From the IMG/VR virus record IMGVR_UViG_3300046714_000236, positions 1-64,000 of that record: DNA of 64,000 bases; one strand, 5' to 3'. Shown here piece after piece: positions 7,032-12,923 of the stretch. The notes under the pieces are model-generated. The model ran no database searches and was not told where the DNA came from. It worked only from the letters and a program-made list of their open reading frames with translations. Within the stretch, counting starts at the first letter, position 1. Every line of letters starts with the position of its first letter. The position numbers and the translations under genes are program-made. The DNA is from a virus.

Positions 7032-7061
7032 TTGCATGGGGGGCGGTTCGTCCCCTATAAC
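7032..7061 (+). promoter_or_regulatory. Promoter A of the small-protein operon
   Basis: TTGCAT (7032-7037), an 18-base spacer and TATAAC (7056-7061) lie exactly seven bases before the ATG at 7069, so transcription should begin at the start codon. The spacer holds GGGGGGCGG and CGTCCCC, an inverted repeat that could be an operator. The block, including the upstream GAGAAAGG, is nearly identical to that at 7776-7805. Confidence 0.75.
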
Positions 7062-7068
7062 GAGATTC

Positions 7069-7338
7069 ATGAAGACGCTGAACCTTTCCCTCATGTCCCT
7101 CGGTGACGCGCTCGGCTCGCTCCGTTACCTCGGCTCGTGCGCGTGCTGCCGCGACCAGTTCATGAGCACGCACATTCAAGTGTGCTGCGCCGGGGGGCGG
7201 ATCTTCTGCACCCGCGAGAAGTGCCTCACCGCTGCCGCGACCGAGGCGCGGAAAGAAGCGATCGCGATCTTCAACTACACCGAGCAGCGGATCCGCGATG
7301 CCGGTGGAATCACCGACCCGAGTTCGTACGAAGTCTGA
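7069..7338 (+). CDS. Cys-rich small protein, 89 aa
   Basis: Seven Cys residues lie between positions 24 and 53 (CACC, then CC, C and C), enough for one or two zinc sites; the C-terminal half is helical (ARKEAIAIFNYTEQRIRDAG). The start is the ATG seven bases behind a TATAAC box, with no Shine-Dalgarno sequence, so translation is probably leaderless. This is the first gene of a plus-strand operon. No family is recognised. Confidence 0.75.
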   Translation: MKTLNLSLMSLGDALGSLRYLGSCACCRDQFMSTHIQVCCAGGRIFCTREKCLTAAATEARKEAIAIFNYTEQRIRDAGGITDPSSYEV

Positions 7339-7357
7339 GAAAAGGAAACCCCGCACC

Positions 7358-7597
7358 ATGCGCAGCCTCACCAAATTGATGATCGACGGCCGCCACCGCG
7401 CGGTCGCGGTCGAACACTTCCCCGCGGGCTCCACCTCGTATCTCTTCCCGCACTACGCGATCCGCTACCTCGGAAGCCCCGATCGCGTCGTCGTCGCTTC
7501 GTCCCGTGTCACCCGCGCAGACGACGCGGGCGTCGAGCTCGATCCCGAAGGCTTCCCCCGCGGGATCGGCCCGCGCCAGATCGCAGAAGTCCGATGA
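7358..7597 (+). CDS. Hypothetical protein, 79 aa
   Basis: The ATG at 7358 follows AAAAGGAAACCCCGCACC, the same leader that precedes the gene at 8147, which decides the start. The protein is basic at its N-terminus, then carries YLFPHYAIRYLG and an Arg/Asp-rich end. No family is recognised. Its stop overlaps the next start as ATGA. Confidence 0.7.
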   Translation: MRSLTKLMIDGRHRAVAVEHFPAGSTSYLFPHYAIRYLGSPDRVVVASSRVTRADDAGVELDPEGFPRGIGPRQIAEVR

Positions 7598-7767
7598 ACC
7601 CCTGCACCCCCATCCCGCCCGGGCGCGCCCTGCGCCGGAACACCCCGACCGGGAGCGCCTACACCTACAGCGCGACCGCCTGCCAGCTCGGGGGATGGGG
7701 GTACCTCGGGTTCGCCCGCTGTTCCGTCGTCACGAAGTACGACCGGGTGCGTCACAAAGAAAGTTGA
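7594..7767 (+). CDS. Hypothetical protein, 57 aa
   Basis: The start ATG overlaps the upstream TGA and the gene ends just before promoter B. It contains three Cys (one at residue 4, two in the middle) and an aromatic Gly-rich stretch (CQLGGWGYLGFARC). The basic ends suggest binding to an acidic partner, but nothing is recognised. The four-base overlap and gap-free placement support it. Confidence 0.6.
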   Translation: MNPCTPIPPGRALRRNTPTGSAYTYSATACQLGGWGYLGFARCSVVTKYDRVRHKES

Positions 7768-7775
7768 GAAAGGCA

Positions 7776-7805
7776 TTGCATGGGGGGCGGCCCGTCCCCC
7801 ATACT
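7776..7805 (+). promoter_or_regulatory. Promoter B, near-duplicate of promoter A
   Basis: TTGCAT (7776-7781), an 18-base spacer and CATACT (7800-7805) lie exactly seven bases before the ATG at 7813. GGGGGGCGG and CGTCCCC recur in the spacer. The match to promoter A covers GAGAAAGG through the -10 box with few changes, while the genes behind them differ. Confidence 0.75.
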
Positions 7806-7812
7806 AGGACCC

Positions 7813-8124
7813 ATGAACAACGCAGCCCGCGCCGAAACCCTCGACGTAGCGAACACCATCCGCGACCAGATCGGCGGACGCGCCTTCTTCATGATGGGCG
7901 CGAAGAACCTCCTCGGTTCTCCCGACTCGCTCGCCTTCCAGATCCGCGGCTCGATGAACGTGAACCGGATCTCGATCACCCTCGACCCGTCCGACACGTA
8001 CACCGTCCGGTTCGTGCGCGTGCGCGGGCTGAAGGTGAAGGAAGTTGCGACCGTCGAGAACGTGTACGCCGACGCACTGAAGCCCGTGATCGAGAAACAC
8101 ACCGGGCTCTACCTGTCCCTCTGA
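7813..8124 (+). CDS. Hypothetical protein, 103 aa
   Basis: The sequence is a mixed alpha/beta protein: a helical N-terminus (ARAETLDVANTIRDQIGG), a central FFMMGAKNLLGSPDSLAFQI and strands up to a final helix. This resembles small proteins widespread in phages and plasmids that begin with a TLxQIGG-like motif and carry GAKNL, for which I know no function. The start is leaderless-type behind promoter B. Confidence 0.75.
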   Translation: MNNAARAETLDVANTIRDQIGGRAFFMMGAKNLLGSPDSLAFQIRGSMNVNRISITLDPSDTYTVRFVRVRGLKVKEVATVENVYADALKPVIEKHTGLYLSL

Positions 8125-8146
8125 ATCGAAAAGGAAACCCCGCACC

Positions 8147-8434
8147 ATGACCCCCGTTCTTCGCCGCTTCTCCGACACCATCACGATCGAGTGCACCGAC
8201 GCGCTCGAAGCCGAACACATCGCGCGCGACTTGCTCGACGTGCTCGCCGCCGTTGCCGACGATCTGCCCTCGCACGAAGTGCGGGTCGAGCAAAGCGAGC
8301 GCCGGGTGTTCATCACCGGCAACCTGAACCACGCCGAAGACGCGGTCCACGTGATGATGGATGTCCACGACGACACCTGCCCGAACATCATCTTCGCCGA
8401 AACCGGTGTCGCTGATTACGAGGTGTCGCTGTGA
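8147..8434 (+). CDS. Hypothetical acidic protein, 95 aa
   Basis: The start follows AAAAGGAAACCCCGCACC, identical to the leader before 7358. The protein is acidic with two Asp-rich stretches (LDVLAAVADDLP and MMDVHDD) and a ferredoxin-like alternation of strands and helices. The stop overlaps the next GTG start. No family is recognised. Confidence 0.7.
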   Translation: MTPVLRRFSDTITIECTDALEAEHIARDLLDVLAAVADDLPSHEVRVEQSERRVFITGNLNHAEDAVHVMMDVHDDTCPNIIFAETGVADYEVSL

Positions 8435-8709
8435 CGCTCGCCGAAGTGATCGAAGGCGCGGGCTACGATCTCCGCGCCTACTCCGGGCGCGGGATGTATC
8501 AGAAGCAGTGCCTCGCGTTCGAGTGCAGCGACGAGCTCGGAGATCTCTTCGCGAACCTGCTCACCGCCGGGCTCGATGCTGAGCACGCGGTCGTTGTCCG
8601 CGAGATGAAGATCGACACGCTCGGACGCGGCTCGATCGTCTACTTCGAGACCGTGCCCGCTCCCGCAGATCTGATCGACGAAGACGACGAAGGGAGCGAC
8701 GACGAATGA
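8431..8709 (+). CDS. Hypothetical protein, 92 aa
   Basis: The gene starts at GTG 8431, overlapping the upstream stop. It begins with a helix (LAEVIEGAGYDLRAYSGRG), has an unpaired CLAFEC segment, and ends in a strongly acidic tail (DLIDEDDEGSDDE). Acidic tails like this occur in phage proteins that mimic DNA or bind basic partners; here that is only a possibility. The stop overlaps the next gene. Confidence 0.7.
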   Translation: MTLAEVIEGAGYDLRAYSGRGMYQKQCLAFECSDELGDLFANLLTAGLDAEHAVVVREMKIDTLGRGSIVYFETVPAPADLIDEDDEGSDDE

Positions 8710-8963
8710 GCACCTCACCCGCGTTCGTGTTCGCGCCGTTCCCCTACGGCGTCGATCAGTTCAACGCCCCGATCGAGTGGGCGACTCCACCGACGCCGTA
8801 CCAAGCCGCGACCTGGCGCCCGCTCGATGCGAGCAATCCCGGGATCGCGTTCCGCTTCTGCCAGCTGTGGCTCCTGTGCGTGCGCTTCCAGCGAATGGAT
8901 CTCTGGAACCGGATGCTCGTCCGTCACGCGCGCGCCGGTGCGTGGCGCGAGGTGTCGCCGTGA
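8706..8963 (+). CDS. Hypothetical protein, 85 aa
   Basis: The first half is Pro/Ala-rich and aromatic (FAPFPYGVDQFNAPIEW). The second is a cysteine-bearing helix (RFCQLWLLCVRFQRMDLWN). Starts and stops overlap both neighbours by four bases, so the gene is translationally coupled. No family is recognised. Confidence 0.68.
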   Translation: MSTSPAFVFAPFPYGVDQFNAPIEWATPPTPYQAATWRPLDASNPGIAFRFCQLWLLCVRFQRMDLWNRMLVRHARAGAWREVSP

Positions 8964-9142
8964 CGCGCTACGCGATCCGTGTGCAACGCTGGGTCTGTTA
9001 CGAGACCACCGTGCTCGTCGAAGCCGAGACGGTGCGCGACGCCCGCGAGAAGGCGCTCTGTCATCCCCAAGTGACGATCGCGCGTGGCACGATCACGAAG
9101 AACAAAACCACGATCCTCGATCGCGAAAAGGTGTCGCCGTGA
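8960..9142 (+). CDS. Hypothetical protein, 60 aa
   Basis: It starts at GTG 8960 overlapping the upstream stop, and its own stop overlaps GTG 9139. The pattern TRYAIRVQRWVCYETTVLVE then ARGTITKN looks like a small beta-rich fold. The GTG start means an ATG-only search would miss it or start it wrongly at 8777. Confidence 0.65.
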   Translation: MTRYAIRVQRWVCYETTVLVEAETVRDAREKALCHPQVTIARGTITKNKTTILDREKVSP

Positions 9143-9864
9143 ACTACCCCGAAGATCGAATCGCCTGCCAACGTCTGATCGCGAGAGCCTTCGGACACTT
9201 CACCGAGTTGAACCGCATGCTGTGCGAGAGCCCTGAGAGAATGTACGACATGGCCGGAGCTTCTTCGACGCGCGACACCCTGCCCTGCTTGTCCCGGGCG
9301 ATCCGCCTGGCCCGGCTCGGCGCCGTCGCGTTCTTCCTCGCCGCCTGCGGGGGAGAGCCCTTCGCCGCGTCTAACGGACTGGCTCCGTTAGAACCCGACT
9401 CGGGAGCTGCCGGTGCTGCCACAGAATCAGGCTCAGGAGGCGCGACCGCCGTCGAAGATGCCGGCGCACCTGGCTCGGGCGGAACGCCTCAGGGCGGGGC
9501 GCCTGGCGCGGGAGGCTCCCCGAGCAGCGGCGGTTCAGGAACCGGGGGGATCGTTTCGGCGGGAGGCGCCCTCGGTTCAACGGGAGGCGGGATCGTTTCA
9601 GGAACCGGGGGAGCTCCGAGCGCCGGTGGTAACCAGGGCGCGGGGGGTTACCAGGGAACCGGGGGAACGACGACGATCGACCTGAGCACCGTCCTCGCGA
9701 ATCATCCCGACTGCGTGCACTACGCGATCGCGTGTCACGAGGGATCGCAGACGGGCGAGATCGTGCAATGCGCGAATCAGGGAACCTCGCTGCAGGCCAA
9801 CGTGTGCATTTTGCAGTTTGGTTCGCAGATGGGTCTCGGCGTTTGGTGCTGCGTGCAACCATGA
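9139..9864 (+). CDS. Myxobacterial-type lipoprotein with low-complexity Gly/Ser spacer
   Basis: The frame opens at GTG 9139, coupled to the previous gene. Its first 40 residues look like an ordinary small phage protein (QRLIARAFGHFTELNRMLCE). They run without a stop into a type II signal peptide (ARLGAVAFFLAAC) with lipobox LAAC. A spacer of about 100 residues rich in Gly, Ser and Ala follows, then a Cys-rich C-terminal domain with six Cys (DCVHYAIACHEG, QCANQG, CCVQP). This build is typical of secreted myxobacterial lipoproteins. A shorter lipoprotein could start at ATG 9241 or 9250, where the signal peptide would be closer to the N-terminus. The fusion suggests capture of host DNA. Confidence 0.75.
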   Translation: MNYPEDRIACQRLIARAFGHFTELNRMLCESPERMYDMAGASSTRDTLPCLSRAIRLARLGAVAFFLAACGGEPFAASNGLAPLEPDSGAAGAATESGSGGATAVEDAGAPGSGGTPQGGAPGAGGSPSSGGSGTGGIVSAGGALGSTGGGIVSGTGGAPSAGGNQGAGGYQGTGGTTTIDLSTVLANHPDCVHYAIACHEGSQTGEIVQCANQGTSLQANVCILQFGSQMGLGVWCCVQP

Positions 9865-10118
9865 CGAAGGTGGCGGGAATGAAGCATCCGGAAGAGAAGA
9901 ATCCTGCGGAAGCAATCTGCGCGAGCTGCGGGAAGCCGCAAAAGGACCACTGCACCCCGCAGACTCTCGGGCAGGCAACCGCGCGCGTCGCCGAGATGGC
10001 GCACCTCGGGTACACGGAATCGATCGTCGTGGACGACCTGAGAATCAGACTCGAAAAACTGGAGAGCAAGATTCGCGAGCTTGAAACCACGAACGCCAGG
10101 CTTCGGGTGCAACCGTGA
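9861..10118 (+). CDS. Small Cys/His protein with C-terminal coiled coil, 85 aa
   Basis: The ATG at 9861 overlaps the lipoprotein stop; a second ATG at 9879, preceded by GGCGGGA, is an alternative. CASCGKPQKDHC offers a compact C-x2-C...H-C metal site. The last 35 residues (LRIRLEKLESKIRELETTNA) are a regular coiled coil. It may be an oligomeric zinc protein; the function is unknown. Confidence 0.7.
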   Translation: MTKVAGMKHPEEKNPAEAICASCGKPQKDHCTPQTLGQATARVAEMAHLGYTESIVVDDLRIRLEKLESKIRELETTNARLRVQP

Positions 10119-10291
10119 AGCATCAGAAAACGGTTATCCGTAGGCTGTTGTGCTGGGCATGGCTGTGCCCGCTCCAATGGGATACGTGGCATCCGGAAGA
10201 CAAGGGGCCGTTCGGGTACTTTCTCGTTGGCACTTGCCCGCACTGCGGGCGGTCCGTTGCTGAGCGCCCCGATGGTAGTCGCGTACCCTGA
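10115..10291 (+). CDS. Small CxxC protein, 58 aa
   Basis: The gene starts at GTG 10115, overlapping the upstream stop. It has an aromatic, hydrophobic N-terminal part (RRLLCWAWLCPLQW) and a zinc-type CPHCGRS near the end. A membrane-associated zinc peptide is possible. Overlap on the left and good codon use support it. Confidence 0.6.
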   Translation: MKHQKTVIRRLLCWAWLCPLQWDTWHPEDKGPFGYFLVGTCPHCGRSVAERPDGSRVP

Positions 10292-10305
10292 TCGATGAGG
10301 AACAC

Positions 10306-10596
10306 ATGGCACCCCTGAAGCAGCCGGCCACGACAACTCCGACCGAGCCCGTCACGGGAGCGGCAGATGCTCCACCTACGGACGAGCAGGCGCGGTTGCT
10401 CCGTCTCGCGGACGGTCACGGCTACTTCCTTGCTGCCAAAGGCACGGCCATGGATCTCGACTGGATGCTTCTGGAGCGCGCCGGTTGGGCTAGGGAGTTT
10501 CGCGACGGCATCACCATCCGCACCTGGTGCGTGACCGATGCGGGACGGGCCGCGCTAGGTGGCGCGGTGCCCGAAAAGCCTGCGGTGCACCCCTGA
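10306..10596 (+). CDS. Hypothetical protein with winged-helix-like C-terminus, 96 aa
   Basis: GAGGAACAC precedes the ATG at 10306. After a Pro/Thr-rich 25-residue start, the protein has LLRLADGHGYFLAAKGTAMD and ends with TIRTWCVTDAGRAALGG. The phrase VTDAGRAAL is a common end of small winged-helix domains, so it may bind DNA. The similarity is short and the call is tentative. Confidence 0.65.
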   Translation: MAPLKQPATTTPTEPVTGAADAPPTDEQARLLRLADGHGYFLAAKGTAMDLDWMLLERAGWAREFRDGITIRTWCVTDAGRAALGGAVPEKPAVHP

Positions 10597-10670
10597 AGCA
10601 GTGGATACCGGCTGTCCGTGAGGACCGCGTCTCGCGAACCCTGAACCTTTTGAGAGGAGGGAACTGAATC

Positions 10671-11153
10671 ATGAACATCTACGTCGCGTCGTCTTGGAGA
10701 AACCTTCTGCAACCCGGCATCGTGCACGCGCTCCGTCGCTGCGGTCACGAGGTCTACGACTTCAGGCACCCGGCCGCCGGCAACACCGGCTTTCACTGGA
10801 CCGAAGTGGACCCCGACTGGAGCTTCGAGGGACGCGGCGTCGTCGAGCCCGAGCGCTACCGGAAGATGCTCCAGCACCCCATCGCTGCGGCTGGTTACGA
10901 GCACGACATCACGGCGCTGCGGAAGTGCGAGGCAGTCGTCTACGTGCTCCCGTGTGGGCGCTCCGCATCATGGGAGTTCGGCTACGCGATGGGGCAAGGC
11001 AAGCGCGGGTACGTCGTCGCGTTCGAGCCCACGGAGCCGGAGTTGATGTTCAGGGAGGCGACCATCATCACGAACATGAACGAGCTGTTTGACGCCTTCG
11101 GGGAGCCCATCGAGCGCGGGGCGCTAGCTCAAGCACTTGGGTCTGTTCCGTGA
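10671..11153 (+). CDS. Nucleoside 2-deoxyribosyltransferase-like enzyme
   Basis: MNIYVASSWRN at the N-terminus and CEAVVYVLPCGRSASWEFGY (from about residue 84), continuing into AMGQGK, match the Nuc_deoxyrib_tr/SLOG-type Rossmann family: an initial nucleotide strand, then a D/C-x-V...GxSxxxE-x-G-x-A signature in which the Glu is the catalytic nucleophile. Members swap or remove bases of deoxynucleosides. In phages such enzymes can serve nucleotide salvage or DNA-base modification. An AGAGGAGGGAA ribosome site lies before the ATG. The length (160 aa) is normal for the family. It is the last gene of the plus-strand operon. Confidence 0.8.
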   Translation: MNIYVASSWRNLLQPGIVHALRRCGHEVYDFRHPAAGNTGFHWTEVDPDWSFEGRGVVEPERYRKMLQHPIAAAGYEHDITALRKCEAVVYVLPCGRSASWEFGYAMGQGKRGYVVAFEPTEPELMFREATIITNMNELFDAFGEPIERGALAQALGSVP

Positions 11154-11196
11154 AGCAGTCGGTGCCCGCTGCTCGCGCGCGATCGATCCCGCCGAG

Positions 11197-11565
11197 CTAG
11201 TGCATCACTTGAGCGAGCTCGATCGCGGCCTTCGCGATCGCCGTGATGAGCGCCGCGAGTGCGCCGAGCGCCGCAACGATCGTCGGCCACTTCGTAGCCT
11301 TCACCGACTCGCGAAGACTCTTCGGATCACTCCGCGGTCGGTCGCTCTTCGGCGGAGTCATCACATGAATGTGGTTGTGGATCTCGGGAGCGCTCGGCAT
11401 CGGCTCGCGCTTCGGTGCGAGCTCCGCGACGTTGTGCACGCCCGTCGGTTCTTCTTCCCCTTCGAGCTCCGCGGCGTTCTCCTCGCGCTCTGACTTCGCG
11501 AGCAGCTCGTCGACGTCATCGTGAAGCGGGAGCTCGTTCAGATCCCGCCGATCACGCGTGCCCAT
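11197..11565 (-). CDS. C-terminally anchored membrane protein, 122 aa
   Basis: I chose the ATG at 11565, which overlaps the end of the upstream gene and follows AAGGCA. A hydrophilic, acidic domain of about 90 residues is followed by one membrane helix (TIVAALGALAALITAIAKAA). Its position behind a coiled-coil protein and a predicted two-helix membrane protein suggests a lysis cassette (holin or spanin parts), but no endolysin is next to it, so this is inference. Confidence 0.65.
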   Translation of the reverse strand: MGTRDRRDLNELPLHDDVDELLAKSEREENAAELEGEEEPTGVHNVAELAPKREPMPSAPEIHNHIHVMTPPKSDRPRSDPKSLRESVKATKWPTIVAALGALAALITAIAKAAIELAQVMH

Positions 11566-11845
11566 TGGCTGCCTTGCCTTCGAGCTCGTCGAGCCGCATC
11601 TCGATGCCCGGGATCTTCGAGAGCGCCTGATCGAGTTTGCTCTCGATGCTCTGAAGGATCTTGTTCGTCTCTTTGTTCCCATCGTCGATCGCGGCGTGGA
11701 TCCCTTTCATCCGCGCGTGAGTCATCTTCAGCGACTCGCTCAGCTTGCCGATCGCTTCGCGTTGATGCCCGATCGCCGCGAGTATCCTCGGGCGCTTCTT
11801 CTCGGCACCCGGCGAAACTGTCGTCGGTCCGTCGCGCTCGCTCAT
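11552..11845 (-). CDS. Coiled-coil protein, 97 aa
   Basis: After a 20-residue polar start, the rest is one long heptad-like helix (AIGHQREAIGKLSESLKMTH, later ILQSIESKLDQALSKIPGIE). It overlaps the upstream membrane protein by ATGA and the downstream one by 14 bases, so all three are made together. It could act as a spanin-like or adaptor rod, although it has no membrane segment. Confidence 0.65.
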   Translation of the reverse strand: MSERDGPTTVSPGAEKKRPRILAAIGHQREAIGKLSESLKMTHARMKGIHAAIDDGNKETNKILQSIESKLDQALSKIPGIEMRLDELEGKAANGHA

Positions 11846-12222
11846 GCGACGCCCGACATCGATGTCGGTCCTACGGCTGCGACCGGTTTCGGGTTGCCGT
11901 ACGGAAGCGGGCTTTCTTTCAACGCGTGGTGAGTGCCGATCGCCGCGAGCCCCGAGATGATCCCGCCTGCGCTCTGCACGAGCGCCGCGAGCACCGCATC
12001 AATCGGCGCGCCGTTGATGTTCGCCGAGAGCGCTCCGAGCACCGCACCACCCGCGAGCGCGGGCGCCGCCTGTACCGCCGTTGGAAGCTTCGCGAAACTC
12101 GCCGGCCAGAACTTCCGCCACACCCAGATCGCCCCGAGCAGGAGCGCCGAGAGGATCGCGTTGAAGAGCCCGGGGTGCACGCCATCGAGAACCGTTCGGA
12201 GATGGACCAGCGCTGGGAACAT
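11842..12222 (-). CDS. Holin-like membrane protein, 126 aa
   Basis: From ATG 12222 the protein has a hydrophobic helix (NAILSALLLGAIWVWRKFW) and two later Gly/Ala-rich segments (AALAGGAVLGALSANI-like, then VLAALVQSAGGIISGLAA). This matches small phage holins. The start is preceded by TGC-TACCAT and six bases. The last residues (GPTSMSGVA) are encoded by a one-base variant of the 20-bp palindrome, so the element has become part of the reading frame. Confidence 0.6.
   Translation of the reverse strand: MFPALVHLRTVLDGVHPGLFNAILSALLLGAIWVWRKFWPASFAKLPTAVQAAPALAGGAVLGALSANINGAPIDAVLAALVQSAGGIISGLAAIGTHHALKESPLPYGNPKPVAAVGPTSMSGVA
11851..11870. repeat. 20-bp palindrome, copy 3 (one change), inside coding sequence
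   Basis: GCCCGACATCGATGTCGGTC differs from the consensus at its second base. It encodes part of the last residues of the holin-like gene and ends six bases before the next start (11845). Confidence 0.9.
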
Positions 12223-12353
12223 TCTTCGATGGTAGCAGGCGCTGATACCACCCGACGAGCCCCCACGTGAGCTCACACACGTCGGTTCCGCGCGGCGTAC
12301 CTCCCACACCGAGGAAGTTGTCCCCGCGTCACTTCAGCGGCATCACCGCGAAC

Positions 12354-12923
12354 ATGAAGACCCGTCTCATCGTCGTCGATGACTTCTACCCCGACCCCGA
12401 CGCCGTGCGCGTCGTCGCTCAGCGCTCGAACCTCGAAGCCGATCCGGCGAACCATAAAGGGATCCGATCCGTCGAGATGCCGATCCCGGAAGGCCCGTAC
12501 AAGATCTTCGAGAAGCTCACCGGTGAAAAGATCAAGTCGGGGTACTCGTGCTTCCAGCTGTGCATCGCTGGCGATCAGCTCGTGTACCACTCCGACGAGC
12601 AGCGATGGGCCGCCGTCGTGTTCCTCACTCCGAACGCGCCGCCCGAAACCGGCACGAGCTTCTTCAAATCGCGCGCGACTGGGTTTCGCTCGGGCGAGGA
12701 TCTGAAGTCACCCGAAGACGCGATCCACACGTACGGCGGGAAGCTCCTCGACCGCACCGCGTGGGATGAAGTGGATCGGATCGGCAACGTCTACAACCGC
12801 CTCGCGATCTGGGATGCCCGCCTGATCCATTCCGCATCCGACTACTTCGGCACCGGGCTCGACGACGCGCGCCTGTTTCAAATGTACTTTTGGGATTCGA
12901 TCGCGGCATCACCGCCCGGATGA
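12354..12923 (+). CDS. 2OG-Fe(II) oxygenase-like protein (DUF6445-like), 189 aa
   Basis: The start MKTRLIVVDDFYPDPDAVRV is typical of DUF6445-like proteins, relatives of prolyl-hydroxylase-type dioxygenases. The expected ligands are present in order: H79-x-D81 (YHSDEQRW), H159 (DARLIHSASD) and R173 (DDARLFQMYFW). Such enzymes hydroxylate amino acids, sugars or small molecules using Fe(II) and 2-oxoglutarate. The ATG lies seven bases behind CATCAC in a GCGGCATCAC context identical to that of the next gene. It overlaps the glycosyltransferase by four bases, so the two probably act on one substrate, perhaps the phage fibres. Confidence 0.8.
   Translation: MKTRLIVVDDFYPDPDAVRVVAQRSNLEADPANHKGIRSVEMPIPEGPYKIFEKLTGEKIKSGYSCFQLCIAGDQLVYHSDEQRWAAVVFLTPNAPPETGTSFFKSRATGFRSGEDLKSPEDAIHTYGGKLLDRTAWDEVDRIGNVYNRLAIWDARLIHSASDYFGTGLDDARLFQMYFWDSIAASPPG

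Noticed and set aside
6894-7094. N-terminal extension of the short collagen-like protein to 7094
   Set aside because: It would translate the palindrome and the divergent promoter; the TTG at 6893 has a ribosome site and restores similarity with the other collagen-like protein.
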